The notes under the pieces are model-generated. The model was given only the letters and a program-made list of their open reading frames with translations. It made no database searches and had not been told where the DNA came from. Below are positions 37,847 through 45,220 of a stretch of DNA of 64,000 nt, piece after piece. The position numbers were made by a program, and so were the translations under genes. This DNA is from Duganella sp. 1224 (lineage in GTDB: Bacteria > Pseudomonadota > Gammaproteobacteria > Burkholderiales > Burkholderiaceae_D). The DNA lies in assembly GCF_013408245.1 (NCBI RefSeq), contig NZ_JACBYS010000001.1:1302001-1366000 (forward strand), read 5' to 3'. Each line of letters opens with the position of its first letter. The stretch's first letter is position 1.

Positions 37847-39817
37847 TCAGGCGCGCGGGCGCTGGCGGTGGAAAACGAGCGGGCTGTAAGGGATGTTGGA
37901 CGGCGGCGCGGACTTCAGGATGCCCGGCTTCATCGCCCCCACCACGTGCATTTCGCACGGTTTGCAGTCGAAGCGCAGCGTGTAGGTCTCGTCGCCGCTG
38001 ACCAGCGTCATCGGCTCGGCCCGCACCTGACCCTGGACGCCTTGCACGCCCTTGGCCTGCTTGGGGCACAGGTTGAACGAGAAGCGCAGGCAGTGCTTGG
38101 TGATCATCAGCGGCACTTCGCCGGCTTCCTCGTGCGCCTCGTAGGCGGCGGCGATCAGTTGCACGCCGTGCTTGTGATAGAACGCGCGCGCCTTCTCGTT
38201 GTAGACATTGGCCAGGTAGCTGAGCTGGGTCTCCGGGTACACGGCCGGCGGTTCGGTCGCAGCCTTGCGCTGCGGCCGGTCCCAGGCCGCCAGCCGCACT
38301 GCCTCGTGCGCCTCGATGGCGTCGCGGCGCAGCGCGTTGATCGCCGCCGACGGCACAAACCACGGGCGCGACAGCTGGAGCGTGACGCTGTCGGCACGGA
38401 ACATGGTGTTGCCCAGCTTGCCCAGGCTGGCGCGCAGCGACGCCTCGGCCTGCTCGGCGTTCTGCGCCGGCTGGAAGACGATGGCGGCGTCGGTGCTGCT
38501 CAGGTAGCCGTCTTCGTCACACAAATCCAGGCGCAGGCCGCCGTCCTGTTCGCTCAGCGTCAGGTGCAGGCCGACCTTGCGCTCGGCCGATTTCTTGTTC
38601 AGCGCCGCTTCCCACTGGCGGTCGCCATTGCGGTTGACCGACAGGCCGACCTTGAGGCCGGGCAGGGCGCTGATCGGCTCATTTGGAAACACGCGCCACA
38701 GCTGGCCTTCCTCGCTGTCGCCGAGCAGCTTGGCGGTGTTGGCCTGGATGCCGACCGTTTCGCGCTTGTGCATGTAGTTCAGGCCGTCGCCATTGGCCAT
38801 GGCGGCGTTGGTGACGATGTCGAAATGGTCGGTGGCGATGCGGGTGATCGTGCCCAGCTCGACGCCGACGTATTTGGGGCTGTCGAAGGCGCCGATCTCG
38901 TCCTGGCGGCCGTTGGCGAAGTAATCGGTGTGGCCGCGGTGGAAGTTCTTGTCGATGTCCGGCGTAAACAGGATGCTGGTCTGGCCGCTGGCGGCGCGGG
39001 TGAATTCGGTGCGGCGTTCCAGGATCTCGTCCAGCAGCAGGCGGTAGTGGGCGGTGATGTTCTTCACGTAGCCCATGTCCTTGTAGCGGCCCTCGATCTT
39101 GAAGGAGCGAATGCCGGCATCGATCAGCGCCTCCAGGTTGCGGCTCTGGTCGTTGTCCTTCATCGACAGCAGGTGTTTTTCATACGCCACCACGCGGCCC
39201 TTGCTGTCGCTCAGCGTGTAGGGCAGGCGGCAGGCCTGCGAGCAGTCGCCACGGTTGGCGCTGCGGCCGGTGTCGGCGTGCGAGATGTAGCATTGGCCGG
39301 AGTAGGCCACGCACAGCGCGCCGTGGATGAAGTACTCCAGCGGCGTATCGACCTCGGCGTGGATCTTGCGGATCTGCTCGATGGTCAGCTCGCGCGCCAG
39401 CACCAGCTGCGAGAAGCCGACATTGCCGAGGAACCTGGCCTTTTCCATGGTGCGGATGTCGCACTGGGTGCTGGCGTGCAGCTGGATAGGGGGGAGGTCC
39501 ATTTCCAGCAGGCCCATGTCCTGCACGATCAGCGCATCGACGCCGGCCTCGTACAGCTGCCAGATCTGTTTGCGGGCCGCTTCCAGTTCGGCGTCATGCA
39601 GAATCGTGTTGAGCGTGACGAAAATGCGCGCGCGGTAGCGGTGGGCAAACGCCACCAGACTGGAGATGTCCTCGATCGAATTGCTGGCGTTGTGGCGCGC
39701 GCCGAAGGCCGGGCCGCCGATGTAGACGGCGTCGGCGCCATGCAGAATGGCCTCGCGGCCGATCTCGGCGGTTTTGGCGGGCGACAGCAGTTCAAGCTGG
39801 TGGGCGAGCAGGGTCAT
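37847..39817 (-). CDS. rlhA: U32-family protein, RlhA-type
   Basis: A 656-residue U32 peptidase/collagenase-like protein, close in length to E. coli RlhA (YdcP), which hydroxylates C2501 of 23S rRNA. The signature region with iron-sulfur cysteines is visible: GALCVAYSGQCYIS, SANRGDCSQACRLPY, and a further Cys pair near the C-terminus (FDCKPCEMHV). The start at 39817 fits, as MTLLAHQLELLSPAK begins the family's TIM barrel. A 23S rRNA or tRNA hydroxylation role is inferred from similarity of layout. Confidence 0.82.
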   Translation of the reverse strand: MTLLAHQLELLSPAKTAEIGREAILHGADAVYIGGPAFGARHNASNSIEDISSLVAFAHRYRARIFVTLNTILHDAELEAARKQIWQLYEAGVDALIVQDMGLLEMDLPPIQLHASTQCDIRTMEKARFLGNVGFSQLVLARELTIEQIRKIHAEVDTPLEYFIHGALCVAYSGQCYISHADTGRSANRGDCSQACRLPYTLSDSKGRVVAYEKHLLSMKDNDQSRNLEALIDAGIRSFKIEGRYKDMGYVKNITAHYRLLLDEILERRTEFTRAASGQTSILFTPDIDKNFHRGHTDYFANGRQDEIGAFDSPKYVGVELGTITRIATDHFDIVTNAAMANGDGLNYMHKRETVGIQANTAKLLGDSEEGQLWRVFPNEPISALPGLKVGLSVNRNGDRQWEAALNKKSAERKVGLHLTLSEQDGGLRLDLCDEDGYLSSTDAAIVFQPAQNAEQAEASLRASLGKLGNTMFRADSVTLQLSRPWFVPSAAINALRRDAIEAHEAVRLAAWDRPQRKAATEPPAVYPETQLSYLANVYNEKARAFYHKHGVQLIAAAYEAHEEAGEVPLMITKHCLRFSFNLCPKQAKGVQGVQGQVRAEPMTLVSGDETYTLRFDCKPCEMHVVGAMKPGILKSAPPSNIPYSPLVFHRQRPRA

Positions 39818-39911
39818 GGCGGCATTCCTTACGTATGAAGGCGGGAATTATAGCGAAATCAAGGTCTTAAGTCATTGTTTGCGGGATTTCCGCGTCGGCA
39901 GCTCGCGTCAT

Positions 39912-39944
39912 TTAATCGACATTACTACCTATATTGTCGATTAA
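39912..39944. repeat. Inverted repeat upstream of the recombinase
   Basis: Arms TTAATCGACA (39912-39921) and TGTCGATTAA (39935-39944) are perfect 10-bp complements with a 13-bp spacer. They lie 54 bp before the recombinase start. They could be a recombination core, a binding site for the recombinase itself, or an operator. Confidence 0.5.
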
Positions 39945-39946
39945 TG

Positions 39947-39969
39947 TACTGTATGAAATACTGTATAAT
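39947..39969 (+). promoter_or_regulatory. Direct repeats with TATAAT promoter
   Basis: TACTGTAT occurs twice (39947-39954 and 39959-39966), 12 bp apart, or about one helical turn. The second runs into TATAAT (39964-39969), a consensus -10 box for the recombinase gene 29 bp downstream. A -35 box at the right spacing is poor, so transcription may depend on an activator binding the repeats or the inverted repeat next to them. Confidence 0.45.
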
Positions 39970-39997
39970 GGGCGCTACATTCAGCCCGTATTCCGCA

Positions 39998-41182
39998 ATG
40001 CCTCCAAAGAAATTTGACGTCATCAACCTCGATCCCTTTCCGGCCCGCAGCGGCGGCGCGGCCGAACGCCGCCAGCGCGACCCGGACGCCCTGCGCACCA
40101 TCGCCGAGGACGCCATCACCGATGCCCGCACCGACAGCGAAATTGCCCGCGAATTCATTAGTCACGGCGAACTGGGCGAAAAATCGATGGCCAATACCCA
40201 GAAGGAACTGTTCCGCTTCCTGACCTGGTGCCGGGAGGAGGCCGGCAAAACCCTGCGCCAGCTGACCGTGGCTGACCTCAACAGCTACAAGGAATTTCTC
40301 AAGACGCCGCCGGCTGACTGGGTGTCCGCCACCAAGTGGCCGCGCAGCGATCCGCGCTACCGGCCATTCAGCGGTCCGTTGTCCGACGCCAGCCGGCGCC
40401 AGGCGATGATCGCCGTCAAAGGCCTGTTTGCCTACGCCACCCACACCGGCTATCTGCGGCGCGACCCGGCGGCGTTGGTCAAGCATGTGAAAACCGTGAC
40501 CGTCAACCGCATCACGCGCTACCTGACGCCGGACGCGCTGGCGCTCGCGCTCGACGTCGCCAACCGCCGCGAGGCGCCGACGCCAGCCACCGTGCGCCAG
40601 CGCGCACGCGACCATTTTCTGCTGACCGCCTACATCCACACCGGCGCCCGCCTCAACGAAATCGTCAGCGCCAACATGGGCGCGCTGTACACCGAGGGCA
40701 ACGGCCGCTGGTGGCTGGACGTGCTCGGCAAAGGCAACAAGCCGCGCCGCCTGCCGGTGCCGCCCGAGATGCTGGCCGCGTACCGGCACTACCGCGCCGC
40801 CTACGGCCTGGCGCCGCACACCGCGCGCAACGACGCCACGCCGCTGGTGCTGTCCAGCCGTGGCGAAGCGATGGCGCGCATCACCGACGAAGCCGCCTCC
40901 GACGCGCTTAAAGCGATTTTCGCGGCGGCCGCCGGCGAAGCCGACAGCCTGGGCGACGCCGACATGGGGGCCACCTTGCGCCAGGCGTCCGCGCACTGGC
41001 TGCGCCACAGCATGCTGACCAACCACGCCAACAACGGCGTCCAGCTGAAGACGCTGCAGGAAACCGCCGGCCACGCCAGCATCGCCACCACCGCCGCCTA
41101 CCTGCACAAGACCGACAACGAACGGCATGACGAACTCCTGGCCTCATCGGAACGTACCTCCCCAAATAGCCGGATACGCTAA
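39998..41182 (+). CDS. Tyrosine recombinase / site-specific integrase
   Basis: A 394-residue recombinase. An N-terminal SAM-like DNA-binding domain (about 60-160) is followed by a catalytic domain with the full active-site set: Arg in TGARLNEIV, Lys in GKGNKPRR, HWLRH (His-x-x-Arg), His in AGHASIATT, and the nucleophile Tyr in TTAAYLHK. It is longer than XerC/XerD (about 300 residues). In-frame ATGs at 39875 and 39968 exist; 39998 is preferred because the TATAAT -10 box overlaps the 39968 ATG. It lies 1.2 kb from the dif site and beside an inverted repeat, so an element that uses dif or the terminus as a target is possible. No other mobility genes are nearby. Confidence 0.85.
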   Translation: MPPKKFDVINLDPFPARSGGAAERRQRDPDALRTIAEDAITDARTDSEIAREFISHGELGEKSMANTQKELFRFLTWCREEAGKTLRQLTVADLNSYKEFLKTPPADWVSATKWPRSDPRYRPFSGPLSDASRRQAMIAVKGLFAYATHTGYLRRDPAALVKHVKTVTVNRITRYLTPDALALALDVANRREAPTPATVRQRARDHFLLTAYIHTGARLNEIVSANMGALYTEGNGRWWLDVLGKGNKPRRLPVPPEMLAAYRHYRAAYGLAPHTARNDATPLVLSSRGEAMARITDEAASDALKAIFAAAAGEADSLGDADMGATLRQASAHWLRHSMLTNHANNGVQLKTLQETAGHASIATTAAYLHKTDNERHDELLASSERTSPNSRIR

Positions 41183-41297
41183 CCCGATCGTATGACTACA
41201 GGAAAAGATCGGATCCCTATCATCGACACACCTTTCGATCTGTGGCATCGACATCGACAGAGCAGGGTACTTTCATCTTTATTTACGGAGAGCGTCA

Positions 41298-42314
41298 ATG
41301 AACCAAACCACCCAACCTGCGCGCCGCCTGTTCGCCACGGCAGCGCTTGCCCTTGCCGCCTCGCTGGCCATCGCGCCGGGCGCCGCCCACGCGCAGACCG
41401 GCGCCGCCGGCCTGGCCACCTTCAAGACCATCAAGCAAATCAAGGCCGGCGACCTGGACGTCGGCTACGTTGACGAAGGCCCGGCCACCGGCCCGGTCGT
41501 CATCCTGCTGCACGGCTGGCCGTATGACATCAACAGCTTCATCGACGTCGCGCCGATCCTGGTCAAGGCCGGCTACCGCGTCATCATTCCGCACCTGCGC
41601 GGTTTCGGCACCACGCGCTTCCTCAACCCCAAGGCCGTGCGCAACGGCGAACCGGCGGCGCTCGGCGTCGACCTGATCGCGCTGATGGACGCGCTGAAAA
41701 TCGACAAGGCCACGCTGGCCGGCTATGACTGGGGCGGCCGCACCGCCGACGTGGTCGCCGCGCTGTGGCCGCAACGCGTGACCGGGCTGGTCGCCGTCAG
41801 CGGCTACCTGATCGGCAGCCAGGAAGCCGGCAAACAGCCGCTGCCGCCGGCCGCCGAACTGCAATGGTGGTACCAGTTCTATTTTGCGACCGAGCGCGGC
41901 CGCCTGGGCTACGAAAAGAACCACCACGATTTCGCCAAGCTGATCTGGAAAACCGCGTCGCCGCAATGGCGCTTCGACGACGCCACCTACGAGCGCAGCG
42001 CGGCCTCGCTGGAGAACCCGGACCACGTGGCGGTGACGATCTACAACTACCGCTGGCGCATGGGGCTGGAAAAAGGCGAAGCCAAATACGCCGACCTGGA
42101 AGCCAAGCTGGCCAAGCTGCCGAACATCACCGTGCCGACCATCACCATGGAAGGCGACGCCAACGGCGCGCCGCACCCGGACCCGGCAGCGTACGCCGCC
42201 AAGTTCACCGGCAAGTACAAGCATATCCAGGTGCCGGGCGGCGTCGGCCATAATCTGCCGCAGGAAGCACCCAAGGTATTCGCCGACGCCATCATCGCGG
42301 TCGGCAAGCTCTGA
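41298..42314 (+). CDS. Secreted alpha/beta hydrolase, epoxide hydrolase-like
   Basis: A 338-residue protein with a long twin-arginine-like or Sec signal (ARRLFATAALALAASLAIAPGAAHAQ). HGWP holds the oxyanion region, GYDWGG carries an Asp nucleophile, and the His is in GGVGHNLP. An Asp nucleophile points to epoxide hydrolase or dehalogenase rather than esterase chemistry. The ribosome site GGAGAG precedes the ATG. It ends 17 bases before the terminus palindrome. Confidence 0.85.
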   Translation: MNQTTQPARRLFATAALALAASLAIAPGAAHAQTGAAGLATFKTIKQIKAGDLDVGYVDEGPATGPVVILLHGWPYDINSFIDVAPILVKAGYRVIIPHLRGFGTTRFLNPKAVRNGEPAALGVDLIALMDALKIDKATLAGYDWGGRTADVVAALWPQRVTGLVAVSGYLIGSQEAGKQPLPPAAELQWWYQFYFATERGRLGYEKNHHDFAKLIWKTASPQWRFDDATYERSAASLENPDHVAVTIYNYRWRMGLEKGEAKYADLEAKLAKLPNITVPTITMEGDANGAPHPDPAAYAAKFTGKYKHIQVPGGVGHNLPQEAPKVFADAIIAVGKL

Positions 42315-42331
42315 CCTGGATGATGGCTATG

Positions 42332-42363
42332 GGTGGTTATCGTAACGCGTTACGATAACCACC
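42332..42363. other. Perfect 32-bp palindrome next to dif
   Basis: The left half reads GGTGGTTATCGTAACG and the right half is its exact complement. All 16 base pairs match; the next pair (42331/42364) does not. No T-run follows on either strand, so a terminator is unlikely. The core GTAACGCGTTAC occurs again inside the bZIP-like gene (50973-50984) and as AACGCGTTAC in its promoter (50813-50822). It lies 14 bp from dif, between convergent genes. Confidence 0.85.
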
Positions 42364-42377
42364 AAGACAATTCGATA

Positions 42378-42405
42378 ATTTCGCATAATTTATATTATGT
42401 AAAAT
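42378..42405 (+). other. dif: dif site (XerCD chromosome dimer resolution)
   Basis: A 28-bp site with XerC arm ATTTCGCATAA, central region TTTATA and XerD arm TTATGTAAAAT. Compared from memory with E. coli dif it agrees at 23 of 28 positions, including all of CGCATAA in the XerC arm and 10 of 11 bases of the XerD arm. AT-rich and intergenic between convergent genes, it is where dimers would be resolved during FtsK-driven segregation. This places the replication terminus of the chromosome in the window. Confidence 0.85.
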
Positions 42406-42429
42406 CACCTGTATTCGCCCGCGCCCCGC

Positions 42430-43203
42430 TTATCGCCCTGTGGCTTTCAAGATCAGATCGGCAATTTCCTGTGGATGCGAAATCAGCGCCAGATGGCTGC
42501 CGGCGACTTCAATGGTCTGCGCCCCCATCCGCTTTGCCATGAAGCGCTGCAAGTCCGGATTGATGGTGCGGTCGTTGGTCGACACCGCGTACCAGGTGGG
42601 CTTGACCCGCCATGCGGCCTGTGTGGTGCGCGCCGAGAAGATCGATTGCGAAGCCTGTCCCTGCACCGCGTACAGCGTTTTCGCCTTGACTGGATCGAGA
42701 TCGCCGCCAAAATCATGCAGGAATGCGCTCTCGCTCAGTTGGGCGTAGCCATCCGGCGTTTTGATCAGGCCGGCGCTGGCTGGCGCCGCCGGAAAACGGC
42801 CGGCCAGCGCACCGTAGTCTTCGCCGGCGTCCGGCGCCCGCGCCGCCACATACACCAGTGCCGACACCATGGGATCGGTCCCCGCCTGGCTGATGACCAT
42901 GCCACCGTACGAGTGCGCCACCAGCACGGTGGGACCGTCCTGCAGCGCCAGAATCCGGCGCGTGGCCTCGGCGTCGTCGGCCAGCGACGTCAGCGGATTT
43001 TGTACGGCCGTCACGTGCAGCCCGGCCTTTTGCAACAACGGAATGACTTCAGACCAACTGGAGGCGTCCGCGTAGAGGCCGTGCACCAGCACCACGTTAT
43101 TGGCCTGGACGGTAGCCTTTTGTACCGGCGCGGTTTGTGCGAAGCTCAGGTTGGAGGCAAACAGTGCGGCGACGGCGGCGGCCGTGAATATGCGTCGTTT
43201 CAT
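42430..43203 (-). CDS. Secreted alpha/beta hydrolase (serine nucleophile)
   Basis: A 257-residue hydrolase with signal peptide (MKRRIFTAAAVAALFASNLSFAQ). VLVHGLYADASSW carries the oxyanion region, AHSYGG the nucleophile Ser, and SHLALISHP the His. It belongs to the small esterase group often annotated as alpha/beta hydrolase of the EstC/pyrethroid type. It converges on the other hydrolase with the dif site between. Confidence 0.85.
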   Translation of the reverse strand: MKRRIFTAAAVAALFASNLSFAQTAPVQKATVQANNVVLVHGLYADASSWSEVIPLLQKAGLHVTAVQNPLTSLADDAEATRRILALQDGPTVLVAHSYGGMVISQAGTDPMVSALVYVAARAPDAGEDYGALAGRFPAAPASAGLIKTPDGYAQLSESAFLHDFGGDLDPVKAKTLYAVQGQASQSIFSARTTQAAWRVKPTWYAVSTNDRTINPDLQRFMAKRMGAQTIEVAGSHLALISHPQEIADLILKATGR

Positions 43204-43378
43204 GATAATTTCCTTGTTTGGTGAATGGCGGAATTTACGACTTCCGGATCAATGGATTCAGTATGCCGCGCACCATCTGACAGACGCATGACGCCAATAT
43301 TACAACCGTGTAATCGGCATAAGCCGGTTTCGCCGCGTCGAATCACCCTCCCCGTTGCCTTGCGGTCAACGTGAATCG

Positions 43379-43546
43379 TCAGCGGCGTTGGCGGGATGAG
43401 TTGGTCACGCCGGCGAACTCCAGTAGCTGCCACATATTGGGCGTGGCATTCGCGCCCGGACAGAATTCGGTCATCCATTCCGACAAGCGCTCTTGAAACA
43501 CACCGCGCCTGCATGCCCAAGGAAAGCTACGGACCGGACTTCCCCT
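43379..43546 (-). pseudogene. Remnant of a C-terminal coding segment
   Basis: An open frame of 55 codons with no start and stop codon at 43379-43381 translates to a sensible-looking C-terminal end (FQERLSEWMTEF, then MWQLLEFAGVT). An in-frame stop precedes it. I do not recognise the family. It looks like the end of a gene whose first part is gone. Confidence 0.35.
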
Positions 43547-43672
43547 TTATGACCGCGGCCGAGCGGCTGTCTATGGCGTGCCCGCGCCGACCGCTATTCC
43601 GAACTGCGCGACGCCAGTCCTCCGGCGGCGAAAGTCCACAAGATCGTGCGCATGTCGCTGGTCGGCGGCTGA
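43510..43672 (+). pseudogene. Frameshifted C-terminal remnant
   Basis: The plus frame reads FMTAAERLSMAC up to the CCC at 43581-43583. Omitting one C continues it as RADRYSELRDASPPAAKVHKIV and ends at a stop at 43670-43672. That pattern suggests a single-base insertion in the C-run of a formerly intact gene. Family unknown. It overlaps the minus-strand remnant, and at most one of the two can be real. Confidence 0.3.
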
Positions 43673-43676
43673 GCGG

Positions 43677-45086
43677 CTATAGCAGATCGCGCACCAGCAG
43701 GCCCAGCGTGCGGACCGCCTGCTCGATCTCCTTCGACCACGGATAGCTGTAGTTGAGACGGATGTAATTGGTGTAGCTGCCGCGTGCCGAGAACATGTGG
43801 CCGGGGCCGATGGTGATCTTGCGCTCCAGTGCCAGCGCATACAGCCGCATCGCGTCCACGCCCTGCGGCAGCCCGACCCATAGCACATAGCCGCCCTGCG
43901 GCGTGGACACGCTGGTGCCGGCCGGGAAAAAGCGCGTCACTGCCGCCGCCATCATGCGCGCGCGCTGCTCGTAGCCCTTGCGCACTTTGCGCAGATGACG
44001 GTCGTAGCCGTCGTTTTGCAGATACTCGGCGATGGCCATCTGCGGCTGCGACGGCGTTGCCAGCGTGTTCAGGAACTTCAGCTTCTCCACCTGCGCCGTG
44101 TAACGCCCCGGCAGTGCCCAGCCGATGCGGTAATTGGCCGTCAAGCTCTTGGAGAACGACGAGCAATGCAGCACCAGTCCCTTGGTGTCGTAGGCCTTCA
44201 GTGACGTCGGATGGCTGTCACCGTAATACAGCTCGTGGTAGACGTCGTTCTCGATCACCGGAATGTCGTGCTGCGACAGCAGCGCCACCAGCTCGCGCTT
44301 GCGCGCGTCCGGCATCTGGAAGCCCAGCGGATTCTGGAAATTCGGCATCACCATGCACGCCGCCACCCGCTGCTGCGACAGGATCGTGCGCAGCGCCTCG
44401 ATGCTGATGCCGTCGCGCGGATCGGTCGGCACCTCCAGCGCCCGCATGCCCATGCGCTCGATGGCGTGCAGGAAGGCGTAATACGTCGGCGACTCGACCA
44501 CGATGGTGTCGCCCGGCCGCGCCGCCGCCTGCAGGCACAGGTTGATGGCCTCGGTGGCGCCCACCGTGACGATGATCTCGGACGGATCGACCGCCATGCC
44601 ATTCTCCATGTGGCGGCGGGCGATCTGGCGTATCAGTTCCGGATTCCCCGGCGGCAGGTCGTCCATCACCGTCCAGTCCTGGTTGCGGCGGGCGATGGCG
44701 TTGGCGTACTGGCTGATGCGCGGCCACGGATACGGCGCCGGATCGGGATACGGCGTGCCGAGCGGCACGGCGTTGTGGCTGCGGATGCTGCGCAGCGTCG
44801 ACAGCACCAGCCGGCTGACATCCACCGCCGACGACAGCACCAGCGGCGCCGGCACCACATCGCGCGCCACCCCGCGCAGCGGCGGCCGCACGAAGTAGCC
44901 GGACTGCGGCCGGCTCTCGATCACGCCGCGGCTTTCCAGCAGCGAGTAGGCGCGCAGCACGGTGCTGATGCTGAGGTTGCGGTGCTGGCTGGTCTGGCGT
45001 ACCGATGGCAGGCGCTCCCCTTCCAGCAGCACACCGCGCTTGACCTGGCCCTCGATGTCGGCCGCGAGTGTTTCGTACAGGTTCAT
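43677..45086 (-). CDS. MocR-type GntR/aminotransferase regulator
   Basis: A 469-residue regulator. The N-terminal GntR winged helix (about 5-70, with GERLPSVRQTSQHRNLSISTVLRAY) is joined to a class I aminotransferase-like domain. The PLP lysine is in SSFSKSLTANY. MocR proteins sense PLP or amino-acid-derived ligands. The start MNLYETLAADIEG was chosen over an ATG 15 codons earlier. It is divergent from the YdeP-like gene, and a cluster of ACTGTACTG sites lies in the gap next to its own start, so it is expected to regulate itself and probably the module to its right. Confidence 0.92.
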   Translation of the reverse strand: MNLYETLAADIEGQVKRGVLLEGERLPSVRQTSQHRNLSISTVLRAYSLLESRGVIESRPQSGYFVRPPLRGVARDVVPAPLVLSSAVDVSRLVLSTLRSIRSHNAVPLGTPYPDPAPYPWPRISQYANAIARRNQDWTVMDDLPPGNPELIRQIARRHMENGMAVDPSEIIVTVGATEAINLCLQAAARPGDTIVVESPTYYAFLHAIERMGMRALEVPTDPRDGISIEALRTILSQQRVAACMVMPNFQNPLGFQMPDARKRELVALLSQHDIPVIENDVYHELYYGDSHPTSLKAYDTKGLVLHCSSFSKSLTANYRIGWALPGRYTAQVEKLKFLNTLATPSQPQMAIAEYLQNDGYDRHLRKVRKGYEQRARMMAAAVTRFFPAGTSVSTPQGGYVLWVGLPQGVDAMRLYALALERKITIGPGHMFSARGSYTNYIRLNYSYPWSKEIEQAVRTLGLLVRDLL

Positions 45087-45104
45087 GAAACCAGTATATC
45101 CCAG

Positions 45105-45140
45105 CAGTACAGTCACTGTACTGTACCGCACACTGTACTG
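45105..45140. promoter_or_regulatory. MocR operator: palindrome plus direct repeat
   Basis: CAGTACAGT (45105-45113) and ACTGTACTG (45115-45123) form a 19-bp perfect palindrome around one C. A further identical ACTGTACTG follows at 45132-45140, 17 bp from the previous copy. MocR regulators typically bind direct repeats of this kind, often combined with inverted ones. It lies between the divergent MocR gene and the oxidoreductase gene. Confidence 0.75.
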
Positions 45141-45220
45141 CTCGATGACGCTGGTTTCTGTACTCCCAGCATAGCGCGTTGCCGGAGGACACTACCGCTA
45201 CGCAATAAACGGAGTCCATC

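Larger units (their letters stand above)
43204..43676. other. 473-bp region with broken ORFs
   Basis: This gap between a hydrolase and the MocR regulator has no intact gene. It holds remnants of coding sequence on both strands (43379-43546 and about 43510-43672), described separately. The rest shows nothing recognisable. Confidence 0.5.

Noticed and set aside
42332..42363. 32-bp palindrome as an intrinsic terminator
   Set aside because: A long stem but no loop and no T-run on either strand; AT-rich dif follows rather than a T-tract.
42332..42363. Palindrome as an E. coli-type matS site
   Set aside because: Core does not fit GTGACRNYGTCAC, and MatP is not known to be typical of this bacterial group.
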